Positions 1 through 6,655 are shown, counted from the stretch's first letter. The stretch: 12,950 nt of DNA from Acidimicrobiia bacterium (GCA_029857855.1 JAOUGG010000018.1:1-12950); one strand, 5' to 3'. Notes: a model not told the origin generated them from the sequence alone. Numbers and translations are program-made.

Positions 1-123
1 TTCGTGGCTCAGGAGATCAAGCTCCAGGCCAAGACCCTGGCCAGCGACCGCAACATCGAGTTCCTCGAAGTCGACTACGACGAGCTGCGGGGCATCGAAC
101 GCCCCCAGCAGAAACTGTTCTAG
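1..123 (+). CDS. nucS: Endonuclease NucS (EndoMS), C-terminal fragment
   Basis: Only the last 40 codons and the TAG stop are in the window; the start lies upstream of base 1. The fragment reads VAQEIKLQAKTLA, then IEFLEVDYDELRG, and ends in KLF. This matches my knowledge of the C-terminus of actinobacterial and archaeal NucS, where a VAQEIKPQA segment, an hxxDYDxxRG segment and a terminal leucine-phenylalanine are conserved. The terminal residues resemble the clamp-binding tail by which NucS contacts the DNA sliding clamp. NucS is the mismatch-specific endonuclease that gives Actinobacteria, which usually lack MutS/MutL, a non-canonical mismatch repair route. The gene converges on the MaoC-like gene with only 8 nt between the two stop codons. 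Identification rests on a short segment but the pattern is specific. Confidence 0.85.
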   Translation, partial: FVAQEIKLQAKTLASDRNIEFLEVDYDELRGIERPQQKLF

Positions 124-131
124 CCCTCGAG

Positions 132-1004
132 TCAGCTGGTGAAGGTCACACCGCCGTTGTCGAGGACGACCCGCCCGCCATCGCCGACGGTCCGGAACAC
201 GGCCGTGCCGTCGCCTGAGTCCCACATGTTGACCGTCAGGGCCTCACCCGGCAACACCGGTGAGCTGAAGCGGCCCTCCATCGAGGAGAAGCGGGCGGGA
301 TCGGAGCCGCACAACGTGTGCAGCAGCGCCCGACCGGTGAACCCGTAGGTGCACAGGCCGTGGAGAATGGGGCGGGGGAAGCCGCCGACGTCGGAGAACT
401 GCTTGTCGGAGTGCAACGGGTTGCGGTCGCCGCAGATCCGGTACAGGAGTGCCTGGTCGGGCCGGGTCTGGTAGGTCACGGAGTGATCGGGGTCGCGGTC
501 GGGAGCGACGTTGACGGTGGCCGACGGGCCTCGATCGCCGCCGAATCCACCCTCACCCACGATGAAGGCCGATGAGGTTGTCTCGAACAACGGTTGGCCG
601 TCGTCGAGCGAGGTGGCGACCGCCTTGGAGGCCACGACCGCCCCTTTGCCCTTGTCGTAGATCCCGGTGATCTCGTCGATCAGCTCGACCTCGCCCTCGG
701 GCGGGATCGGACGGTGCAGCATAATGCCCTGCTGGCCATGGACCAGCATGCGGTTGTCCCAGGTCCCGGCGGCCCGCATTGCGCTCGAGCCTCCGGTGGC
801 GTTGAAGCCGGCCATCACCACGAACGTCGGGAACACCTTCTGCTCGACACCTGCGGTGTTCTCCGTCGTGAACTCCAGTTCGAGGCGGACTGGATCGACG
901 GCACCGCCGCCGATACCGACCGCATAGAGCAGGCAGTCGTCGCTGGTCCAGCTCCATCGGCGCGGCTCACCTTTGGTGCCGACGGCATCGGGATTCATGG
1001 GCAT
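132..1004 (-). CDS. MaoC/2-enoyl-CoA hydratase 2 family protein (double hot-dog)
   Basis: This 290-residue protein has the length and layout of type 2 (R-specific) enoyl-CoA hydratases, which add water to trans-2-enoyl-CoA to give (3R)-hydroxyacyl-CoA. An N-terminal hot-dog half without the catalytic motif (about residues 15-150) precedes a C-terminal half (about 165-288) carrying the hydratase-2 signature: YRICGDRNPLHSD at 188-200 and PILHGLCTYG at 212-221. Asp193 and His198 have the spacing of the catalytic Asp/His pair of MFE-2 hydratase 2, with Asn195 between them. The start at 1002-1004 is chosen because a strong Shine-Dalgarno (AGGAGGA) lies 6 nt upstream; the next ATG, two codons in, would be 12 nt away. 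It follows the dehydrogenase gene by 82 nt on the same strand, so the two probably act in sequence on acyl-CoA or steroid side-chain CoA esters. The substrate cannot be read from the sequence. Confidence 0.88.
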   Translation of the reverse strand: MPMNPDAVGTKGEPRRWSWTSDDCLLYAVGIGGGAVDPVRLELEFTTENTAGVEQKVFPTFVVMAGFNATGGSSAMRAAGTWDNRMLVHGQQGIMLHRPIPPEGEVELIDEITGIYDKGKGAVVASKAVATSLDDGQPLFETTSSAFIVGEGGFGGDRGPSATVNVAPDRDPDHSVTYQTRPDQALLYRICGDRNPLHSDKQFSDVGGFPRPILHGLCTYGFTGRALLHTLCGSDPARFSSMEGRFSSPVLPGEALTVNMWDSGDGTAVFRTVGDGGRVVLDNGGVTFTS

Positions 1005-1010
1005 GGCGGA

Positions 1011-1017
1011 TCCTCCT
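1011..1017 (-). promoter_or_regulatory. Strong ribosome binding site of the MaoC-like gene
   Basis: On the minus strand the sequence AGGAGGA sits 6 nt before the ATG at 1004. It is the strongest Shine-Dalgarno match in the window. It decides between two nearby ATG codons in favour of the first, and shows that the second gene of this unit has its own translation signal instead of depending on coupling to the dehydrogenase gene upstream. Confidence 0.8.
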
Positions 1018-1086
1018 GGAATTCCTTCGATCAGGCGTGCCTGGTCGTGTTGTCTGATCAGTGTCTGCGATCGGCGCGGTCGGGGG

Positions 1087-2013
1087 TCAGAACGGGGTGG
1101 GTCGGCCGGGGCCGGTGACGGGAGCCCCGGACATGTCGCTGTTGGGTTGGGCCTCGGCCATCATCTGTTTGACCAGTGGGCCGATGCCGACCGGATCGTC
1201 GACCGGTTCGACGGTCGGTCCCCGGTGCCACATGTTGGCGATGCCCAGCACCCGCCCGCTGGCCTCGAACACCCGCCCGGTGACCGGGGCCGATTCGGTG
1301 CTGGCCAGCCACGTGACGATGGGGGCGATCCAGCGGGGGGACATCTGCTCCCGCTCCTCCTCGCCCCCCTGGCCCATGCCGAGGTTCTCGGTCATGCGGG
1401 TGAGCGCGGCGGGGGCGACGGCGTTGACGGTGACGCCGTAGCGGTACAACTCCTGGGCCGCGATGATCGTGAACGCCGCGATTCCGGCTTTGGCCGCTCC
1501 GTAGTTCGTCTGCCCGGGGTTGCCGTAGATACCCGACACCGAGCTGGTGTTGATGATGCGGGCGTCGTTCGACTCACCCGCCTTGGCCCGCTCCCGCCAA
1601 TAGGCGGCGGCATGCCGCGACGGCGCGAATGTGCCCTTCAAATGGACGGCGATGACGGCGTCCCACTCGGCCTCGGTCATGTTCGTCAGCATCCGGTCAC
1701 GAAGGATGCCGGCGTTGTTGACAACGACGTCGAGCCCACCGAAGTGGTCGACGGCGGTGTCGATCATCCGCTTGGCCCCATCGAAATCGGAGACGTCGTC
1801 GCCGTTCACGACCGCTTCACCCCCGGCCTCGGTGATCTCGTTCACGACCTGTTGGGCCGGGCTGAGATCGCCGCCACTGCCGTCGACGTCGCCACCGAGA
1901 TCGTTGACCACCACTTTCGCCCCGTGGTGGGCCAGCATCAACGCGTGTTCCCGGCCGATGCCACGACCGGCACCGGTCACCACCGCGATTCGACCCTCAC
2001 AAAGCTTTGTCAT
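1087..2013 (-). CDS. SDR family dehydrogenase, 17-beta-HSD type 4 (MFE-2)-like
   Basis: This 308-residue classical short-chain dehydrogenase is expected to oxidise a (3R)-hydroxyacyl-CoA or hydroxysteroid with NAD(P). Visible motifs are the cofactor glycine motif TGAGRGIG (13-20), NDLGG followed by VDGSGG (37-48), NNAG (99-102), and the catalytic triad Ser158, Tyr171 and Lys175 (YGAAK). The VNDLGG...DGxGG loop is characteristic of the dehydrogenase domain of multifunctional enzyme type 2. An Asp after the second beta strand (Asp38) suggests NAD over NADP. The last 50 residues extend past the standard SDR fold. The start ATG is preceded by GGAGAGGTGAG, which supports it. It is the first gene of a minus-strand unit with the MaoC-like hydratase. 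A paralogue with the same signature lies at 6694-7608. Confidence 0.9.
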   Translation of the reverse strand: MTKLCEGRIAVVTGAGRGIGREHALMLAHHGAKVVVNDLGGDVDGSGGDLSPAQQVVNEITEAGGEAVVNGDDVSDFDGAKRMIDTAVDHFGGLDVVVNNAGILRDRMLTNMTEAEWDAVIAVHLKGTFAPSRHAAAYWRERAKAGESNDARIINTSSVSGIYGNPGQTNYGAAKAGIAAFTIIAAQELYRYGVTVNAVAPAALTRMTENLGMGQGGEEEREQMSPRWIAPIVTWLASTESAPVTGRVFEASGRVLGIANMWHRGPTVEPVDDPVGIGPLVKQMMAEAQPNSDMSGAPVTGPGRPTPF

Positions 2014-2145
2014 CTCTCACCTCTCCGGACGTCTCGAACACTCCGCCGGTCGTCATGGGTTACCGCAAACGGCCGACAGTCCGCTGATGATCATGTCACA
2101 TCGCCGCCGCCCGTCCAAAGTTCCCGTTCCATAACAGAGGCGGCC

Positions 2146-2181
2146 ATGACAGCGAACCGGGCCGTCGTCGTGGCAGACTAG
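2146..2181 (+). CDS. Possible 11-residue leader ORF upstream of the VanW gene
   Basis: An ATG at 2146, 5 nt after a GAGG Shine-Dalgarno-like sequence (2137-2140), opens a frame reading MTANRAVVVAD and ending at TAG 2179-2181. The stop is 6 nt before the GTG taken as the start of the VanW gene, which has no recognisable Shine-Dalgarno of its own. The leader ORF is in the same frame as VanW. This could be a short leader that feeds ribosomes to VanW by termination and re-initiation. It could equally be chance, since short open frames are common in high-GC DNA and the peptide resembles nothing I know. Confidence 0.25.
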   Translation: MTANRAVVVAD

Positions 2182-2196
2182 TCTCCGGTGACTAGT
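2175..2196. repeat. Palindrome plus direct repeat GACTAGT at the VanW start
   Basis: AGACTAGTCT at 2175-2184 is a perfect 10-bp palindrome. The core GACTAGT (2176-2182) is repeated at 2190-2196, so the two copies flank the VanW GTG start codon at a 14-bp interval. The location would suit an operator or a site acting on translation initiation. The first copy also contains TAGTCT, a formal match to a -10 box, but it lies only 3 nt before the GTG, too close for a leaderless start there. Function is unproven. Confidence 0.35.
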
Positions 2197-4272
2197 GAAG
2201 GTGATCGCGACCAGACCGGATCTCTCGATCAGTCCGACGTCGAGTCGGACTCGGTCGAATCGTTGCTGGCCGAGCTCCTGGCGCCCGATTTCAAGCCCAC
2301 CGGCGACGGCGAACCCGCCATGGGCGGTCCGGCCGCCCCCAACAGCCTGAACGGCGGCCCGCCGGCCAACTCACTGTTCACGGCCGACACCACTCCGCCG
2401 TCCGGCCGATCCTCGATCGGCGGCATGCTGAAGCTCGCCATCGTGCTGGTCCTCGGTCTGTACCTGCTGCTGGTGGCCGCTTGGGCCGTCGATATGGCCC
2501 GCCACCAGGACACGGTCATGCGGGGCGTCGAGTTCGCAGGCACGTCGCTCGAGGGATTGGATCGTGACGAACTCGACGCGGTCTTCGACGAGCAACGTCA
2601 GGAGCTGGCGGCGACGCCGATCGACGTCGTGGTCGGCGACACGACCGTCACCTCCGACCCGGTCACGCTCGGCATGTCGTTCGATCGCGAGGCGATGGTC
2701 GACGAGGCGATGGACGTTGGCCGCAGCGCCTTCTTCCCCGTCCGACCTCTCACCTGGCTCGGTTCGCTGTTCGGCAGCGAGGAGATCGAGCCCCGGTACG
2801 CCATCGACGCCGACGTCACGACCGCCGCAGCCGACACCGTGATCGCCAGCCTCCTCGACCAGCCGGTCGAACCGGAGATGATCCTCGATGGCGACGACCG
2901 GATGATCGTGCTTCCCGGCTCCAGTGGCATCACCCTCAGCACGCGGGAGCTGGTGGGCCTCCTCCCGACGGTCGTCAAAGCCGGTCCGCCGTATCGGTTG
3001 GAACTCCAGGCCATCGTCGCCGATCCGAAGATCGACCAGCAGGCGCTCGAATCGGTTGCCGCCGAGATCAACGATGTGACGGCCGAGCCCATCCGGATCC
3101 AGGTCCTCGACGATGTCGCCCGGGTGGAACCGGCGATGCTGAAATCGTGGGCCGTCGTCGACACCGAGGGCGAACCCACCTGGTCGCTCGAGCCGACACG
3201 GGTCCTCAGCGACCTGCGCCCGCTGTTCCCGACCCTCGGGTCGGAGGACCAGCAGGCCCGGTTCTCCATCGTCGACGGCAAACCGGTTATCGTGCCGGCG
3301 TCGGAAACGGTCGTCTGCTGTGACGAGGAGTCGGTCGGCCGGCTGCTTCCCGGTCTGCAGGCGCCCATCGCCCCGAGCGACACCGACGGGAGCGACTCCG
3401 GCGACGAGGAGAGCGAAGGGGACGAGCCGACCCGAACCATCGTGCTCGAGCCGACGGTCGTCGGGTTCGACGAGGGTGTGGCCGAGCTCGAGTCGCTCGG
3501 CATCATCGAGGAAGTCAGCTCGTTCACCACCAATCACGTGTGCTGCCAGAACCGGGTCACCAACATCCATCGTTTCGCCGATCTCATGCAGGGCGCGATC
3601 ATCCGGCCCGGTGAGAGCTTCTCGCTCAACGGCCAGGTCGGTCGCCGCACGATCGAGAAGGGGTTCGTCGCAGACGGGGCCATCAACCTCGGCGTTCTCG
3701 AACCGCAGGTCGGTGGAGGCATCAGCCAGTACGCCACAACCTTCTTCAACGCTTCCTTCTTCGCCGGCCTGGAGTTCCTCGAGTACCAGTCGCACTCCCT
3801 CTACATCTCCCGTTATCCGAGGGGTCGGGAGGCCACCATCTCGTGGCCGCGGCCCGACCTCGAGGTCCGCAACAACACGCCCTACGGCATTCTGGTGTGG
3901 AACGAGTACACGCCGACCTCGATCACCGTGACGTTCTACTCGACCAAGCACCTGGAGGTCGAGGCACTGCCGCTCCGCCAGTCGTCCGAGCGTCAGTGCC
4001 GGGTCGATATCACGCCTCGGGCCATCACCTACCCCGACGGCACCACGGTCGAGGACACCGTCTTCGCCGTCTACCGGCCGGGCGAAGGCCTCGACTGTGC
4101 CGGCGACTCCACCCGACCCGAACCGGAACCGGCGGCGCCCACCGCACCACCGGAGCCGACACCCGATCCGCCACCGGACCCGCCCGACGAGACCGGTGGC
4201 GGCGGTGATGCGGCCGGTGGCGGTAACGGAGCCGGTGGTGGCGACGGGGGCGGTCAGGCCGACGGCGGCTGA
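2188..4272 (+). CDS. VanW family protein, membrane-anchored, with peptidoglycan-binding-type repeats
   Basis: This 694-residue protein begins with an acidic, proline-rich cytoplasmic segment of about 80 residues. One membrane helix follows (about 83-101, LAIVLVLGLY... to AAWAVD), then a long extracytoplasmic part. Two segments (about 130-250 and 255-370) resemble the repeat domain usually found before VanW (PG_binding_4 type). The VanW domain (about 441-590) contains FTTNHVCCQNRVTNIH, RPGESFSLNGQVGRRT and the conserved GGGISQ stretch. The tail is proline-rich and then glycine-rich (about 640-694). There are exactly six cysteines (377, 378, 452, 453, 604, 637), all on the outer side. VanW proteins occur in glycopeptide-resistance clusters but are mostly cell-envelope proteins of unknown biochemical role, and no vanHAX-type gene is nearby. 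The GTG start is the only suitable in-frame start after the TAG at 2179; it lacks a Shine-Dalgarno. Confidence 0.88.
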   Translation: MTSEGDRDQTGSLDQSDVESDSVESLLAELLAPDFKPTGDGEPAMGGPAAPNSLNGGPPANSLFTADTTPPSGRSSIGGMLKLAIVLVLGLYLLLVAAWAVDMARHQDTVMRGVEFAGTSLEGLDRDELDAVFDEQRQELAATPIDVVVGDTTVTSDPVTLGMSFDREAMVDEAMDVGRSAFFPVRPLTWLGSLFGSEEIEPRYAIDADVTTAAADTVIASLLDQPVEPEMILDGDDRMIVLPGSSGITLSTRELVGLLPTVVKAGPPYRLELQAIVADPKIDQQALESVAAEINDVTAEPIRIQVLDDVARVEPAMLKSWAVVDTEGEPTWSLEPTRVLSDLRPLFPTLGSEDQQARFSIVDGKPVIVPASETVVCCDEESVGRLLPGLQAPIAPSDTDGSDSGDEESEGDEPTRTIVLEPTVVGFDEGVAELESLGIIEEVSSFTTNHVCCQNRVTNIHRFADLMQGAIIRPGESFSLNGQVGRRTIEKGFVADGAINLGVLEPQVGGGISQYATTFFNASFFAGLEFLEYQSHSLYISRYPRGREATISWPRPDLEVRNNTPYGILVWNEYTPTSITVTFYSTKHLEVEALPLRQSSERQCRVDITPRAITYPDGTTVEDTVFAVYRPGEGLDCAGDSTRPEPEPAAPTAPPEPTPDPPPDPPDETGGGGDAAGGGNGAGGGDGGGQADGG

Positions 4273-4303
4273 TCTGCAGCGAGGCAGCACCGGCCGAAGC
4301 CGC

Positions 4304-4309
4304 TAGGTT
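4304..4309 (+). promoter_or_regulatory. Candidate -10 box for leaderless transcription of the flavoenzyme gene
   Basis: TAGGTT fits the actinobacterial -10 pattern TANNNT. It ends 8 nt before the GTG at 4318, so transcription would begin at or next to the start codon. The gene has no Shine-Dalgarno, as expected for a leaderless mRNA. No good -35 hexamer is visible. If real, the flavoenzyme-selenoprotein pair is transcribed separately from VanW, whose stop is 45 nt upstream. Confidence 0.45.
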
Positions 4310-4317
4310 GCTCGTAA

Positions 4318-5586
4318 GTGGATCAGCATTTTCAACCTGTCCGCAAGACCGACATCGTGGTGGTTGGAGCAGGACCGGCGGGCACCGCAGCAGCCATCGA
4401 AGCGCGACGAGCCGGGCTTGACGTCCTCGTGATCGACAAGGCCACGTTCCCGCGCTCCAAGTGCTGCGGCGACGGCCTCACGACCAGCGCTCTCCGCCAA
4501 CTGGAGGAGTTGGGATTCGATCCGACCACCGTTCCCAGCTGGACGGTGGTCGACGACGTCGTCATCGTCAGCCCCGCAGGCCGTACCCGCACCTACCCGC
4601 TCCCCCGCTCCGGGGGCACGTTCGCCGCCGTCGCCCGGCGCTCGGAGCTCGACCACCAGCTCGTCCTGCTCGCCCGCCGGGCCGGCATCGAGGTCCTCGA
4701 AGGTCACGAGCTCATCGATCTCGAGCAGGATCAGTCGTCGGTGACTCTCGGGATTCGACTTGATGGTCACAGGTATTCGATCAAGACCCGATTCGTGATC
4801 GCGGCCGACGGCATGTGGTCACCAACCCGCAAGCTCCTCGGCATCGGCCCGGAGCAGTATCGGGGCGACTGGCACGCGTTCCGTCAGTACTTCACCGGCG
4901 TGTCGCCCTACGCTCGAGACAAGCTGATCGTATGGTTCGAACCCGACCTCCTGCCGGGCTACGCATGGTCGTTTCCACTGGCTGACGGCCGGGCCAACGT
5001 CGGGTTCGGCATCATCCGGGGCGAGGGCGGCAAGCGCATCCAGAACATGAAGACGCTGTGGGCCGAACTGCTCGAGCGCCCCCACATCCGGTCCAGGCTC
5101 GGGGTCGACGCCGAACCCGAGGAACCCCACCGGGCCTGGCCGATTCCGGCCCGGCTCGGACACCTGCCGCTGGCCCTCGGCCGCGTCCTGTTCGCCGGCG
5201 ACGCGGCCGCCGCCACCGATCCGATGAGCGGTGAGGGAATCGGTCAGGCGCTCGAAAGTGGACGTTTGGCCGCTGAAGCGATCGTCACCGAAGGCATCGA
5301 TCACACGACCGCCGTGCGGGGTCGCTACCAGACGGACCTTCAACGCACCATCGGGCGCGATCATCGATTGGCCCAGGGGATCTCGCAACTCCTGGCCCGC
5401 CCCTGGATCACCGAGGCCGCCCTGGCCGCCACGGGTGCCACCGCGTGGACCAGGGGGAACTTCGCCCGCTGGCTGTTCGAGGACTATCCTCGGGCTACGC
5501 TGCTGAATCCCCGGCGCTGGCCCGAACGCCCACTCGGCCAGCCGGCCCCGTACCGTCACCTGGATTCGGCCCAACCGTCGACGTAA
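4318..5586 (+). CDS. Geranylgeranyl reductase family FAD-dependent oxidoreductase
   Basis: This 422-residue flavoprotein has the N-terminal dinucleotide motif GAGPAG (17-22) with Asp40 at the end of the second strand. The family signature PRSKCCGDG (45-53) follows, and the second FAD motif FAGDAAAATDPMSGEGIGQALESG lies at about 292-315. This combination marks the geranylgeranyl reductase family, which reduces isoprenoid double bonds in lipids, chlorophyll side chains or quinone tails. The closest functional model in actinobacteria is the menaquinone reductase MenJ, which has a similar length of about 400 residues and saturates one isoprene unit of menaquinone. That assignment is a guess, because related FAD-dependent monooxygenases share most motifs. 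No transmembrane helix is evident. The start is GTG without a Shine-Dalgarno. The stop TAA overlaps the ribosome binding site of the selenoprotein gene, so the two are very likely co-transcribed. Confidence 0.85.
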   Translation: MDQHFQPVRKTDIVVVGAGPAGTAAAIEARRAGLDVLVIDKATFPRSKCCGDGLTTSALRQLEELGFDPTTVPSWTVVDDVVIVSPAGRTRTYPLPRSGGTFAAVARRSELDHQLVLLARRAGIEVLEGHELIDLEQDQSSVTLGIRLDGHRYSIKTRFVIAADGMWSPTRKLLGIGPEQYRGDWHAFRQYFTGVSPYARDKLIVWFEPDLLPGYAWSFPLADGRANVGFGIIRGEGGKRIQNMKTLWAELLERPHIRSRLGVDAEPEEPHRAWPIPARLGHLPLALGRVLFAGDAAAATDPMSGEGIGQALESGRLAAEAIVTEGIDHTTAVRGRYQTDLQRTIGRDHRLAQGISQLLARPWITEAALAATGATAWTRGNFARWLFEDYPRATLLNPRRWPERPLGQPAPYRHLDSAQPST

Positions 5587-5589
5587 GGA
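5585..5589 (+). promoter_or_regulatory. Ribosome binding site of the PrdB-like selenoprotein gene
   Basis: AAGGA overlaps the TAA stop of the flavoenzyme (5584-5586) and ends 7 nt before the ATG at 5597. It fixes the start of the selenoprotein ORF and indicates translation from the same mRNA as the flavoenzyme. Confidence 0.7.
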
Positions 5590-5596
5590 TTGTCCA

Positions 5597-6601
5597 ATGT
5601 CCTCCGTGCCCGTTCGAGAACTCCGCTCGGGGTCATCCGAGTTGCCTCCGGCCGACTACATCGCCGAAACCCGCAAGCTCTACGCGTCACTCGGCTACGA
5701 CGACTATCGGTGGGCCGAGAGGACCGAAACTCCGGCGTGGCAGTCGATCGACAAACCCCTGCGGTCGGCATCGGTCGGCATCATCGGGTCGGGGGGCGTC
5801 TACCGGCGGGGCCAGATCGCCTTCCACACCAAGGACGACACCTCGATCCGGATCATCGATGTCGACACGCCGGCCGACGAGCTGCGCGTCGCCCACTTCG
5901 CCTACGACCAGACCGACGCCCGATCGGACCCGAACTGTGTGTTCCCGCTCGAGCGTCTGCGGGAGCTCGTCGAACAGGGCATCGTCGGCGGGATCAGCCC
6001 GCTCCACTTCGGCTTCATGGGCGGCGTCTATTCCACGAGACGGCTCCTGGCCGAAACCGCCGAGCTCCTGACCGACCAGGTTCGCCGCCTGCACAAGGCC
6101 GGAGAGCTCGACGTCGTACTGCTCGTTCCCGTTTGACCGGTGTGCCACCAGTCGGTCGGTCTGATCGCACGAACCATCGAGGAAGCGGGAGTCCCCACCA
6201 TCTCCTTCACCTCCGCCCGCAGCATCACGGAGCGGGTGCAGCCGCCTCGCTCGGTGTTCATCGACCTGCCGTTGGGGCACACCGCGGGTGCGCCGAACGA
6301 TCCGGTCGGGCAACGCCAACTCCTGACCGACGGCCTGGTGGCGGGGTTCGCCGTGACCGAGCCCGGCACGATCGTGAATCTACCGTTCCGGTGGATCGAC
6401 GACGACTGGAAGGCCGCCCCGCTCTCGTGGTCACGGGCCGCTCAGGTCGGCGGCACATCCGGGTCGTCGGCGGGAGACACGCGCACCGCTCGTAGCTCCG
6501 AGCCCGTCTACCACGACGACGACGACCGGGAGGCGGCCGAAGCCGTCGCCTGGAGTGAACAGCGCCAGGTCTGCCTCGGCCTGCCTCCGGACGGCGAGTA
6601 G
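5597..6601 (+). CDS. PrdB/GrdB-like selenoprotein with in-frame TGA (selenocysteine 180)
   Basis: Read through the single in-frame TGA (6134-6136), this is a 334-residue protein ending at TAG 6599-6601. It belongs to the glycine/sarcosine/betaine/D-proline reductase selenoprotein B family. The N-terminal half carries AHFAYDQTDARSDPNCVFP (about 98-116), followed by FGFMGGVYSTRR, segments that align with D-proline reductase PrdB. After the TGA come PVCHQSVGLIART, IEEAGVPTISF and PRSVFIDLPLGHTAGAPND, again PrdB-like. Residue 180 is therefore Sec in a U-P-V-C motif (Sec180, Cys183), the position of the catalytic Sec. Neither half is a complete family member alone. About 60 C-terminal residues, rich in Asp/Glu and ending at a lone cysteine region, extend past the PrdB core. 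PrdA, GrdA/GrdE or thioredoxin partners are absent here. The substrate is unknown; reductive cleavage by a selenol-cysteine pair is the family chemistry. A disrupted gene is the main alternative, disfavoured by good coding character on both sides. Confidence 0.82.
6134..6136 (+). other. In-frame TGA read as selenocysteine
   Basis: TGA sits between codons for Val179 and Pro181 and is the only stop between 5597 and 6599 in this frame. The next in-frame codons give P-V-C-H-Q-S, so a U-x-x-C redox motif results, as in PrdB (UGTC, from my knowledge of the family). Cysteine homologues of this family have Cys-x-x-Cys at the same place. Selenocysteine insertion needs selC tRNA, SelA, SelB and SelD, which would be elsewhere in the genome. 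Confidence 0.8.
6152..6180 (+). promoter_or_regulatory. Candidate bacterial SECIS hairpin
   Basis: The bases 6152-6161 pair with 6171-6180: five pairs (6152-6156 with 6176-6180, including one G-U), a bulged C at 6157, three pairs (6158-6160 with 6173-6175), a bulged A at 6172, and a closing C6161-G6171 pair. The apical loop is UGAUCGCAC (6162-6170). It begins 25 nt after the TGA and has G at its second position. These features match the known rules for bacterial SECIS elements (loop 16-37 nt after UGA, 3-14 nt loop, G within the first two loop bases). The fold was done by hand. A competing small hairpin (GGTG/CACC, 6139-6149) lies too close to the TGA to serve. Confidence 0.55.
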
Positions 6602-6626
6602 ATCTCCTCACGCAGCACGGCAGGTT

Positions 6627-6647
6627 CCACACCGGCTGCGGTGTTGG
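6627..6647 (+). terminator. Hairpin after the selenoprotein gene, possible terminator
   Basis: CCACACCG (6627-6634) pairs with CGGTGT-T-GG (6639-6647) around a GCTG loop, giving eight base pairs with one bulged T at 6645. It starts 26 nt after the stop codon of the selenoprotein gene and ends just before the -10 box of the next gene. It has no T-tract, which is common for terminators in high-GC actinobacteria. It could also be an operator overlapping the next promoter. Confidence 0.4.
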
Positions 6648-6649
6648 CA

Positions 6650-6655
6650 TACACT
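6650..6655 (+). promoter_or_regulatory. Candidate -10 box of the second SDR gene
   Basis: TACACT fits TANNNT and lies 38 nt before the ATG, leaving room for an untranslated leader of about 30 nt. The only -35 candidate, TTCCAC at 6625-6630, is a poor match with a 19-nt spacer. The position between a hairpin and a well-formed ribosome binding site makes a separate promoter for this gene plausible. Confidence 0.4.

Noticed and set aside
1029..1059. GATCAG/CTGATC hairpin options between the dehydrogenase and MaoC-like genes
   Set aside because: The alternatives are mutually exclusive and the better one has a mismatch on the transcribed strand; too weak to call a terminator or attenuator.
973..2181. 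Long plus-strand open frame opposite the first dehydrogenase
   Set aside because: It lies antisense to a gene with clear SDR motifs, has no recognisable domain and is a by-product of high GC content.
2188..4272. VanW as evidence of glycopeptide resistance
   Set aside because: No vanA/vanH/vanX ligase, dehydrogenase or dipeptidase gene and no VanR/VanS pair is in the window. VanW-domain proteins are widespread in Actinobacteria outside resistance clusters.
2371..4290. 639-codon minus-strand open frame opposite VanW
   Set aside because: It is rich in Arg, Asp and Gly with no family motif and mirrors the biased codons of the VanW gene on the other strand.
6140..6601. A separate gene starting at GTG 6140, just after the TGA
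   Set aside because: It is in the same frame as the upstream ORF, has no Shine-Dalgarno, would start inside the conserved active-site segment, and encodes only the second half of a PrdB-like protein. Read-through as a selenoprotein explains it better.
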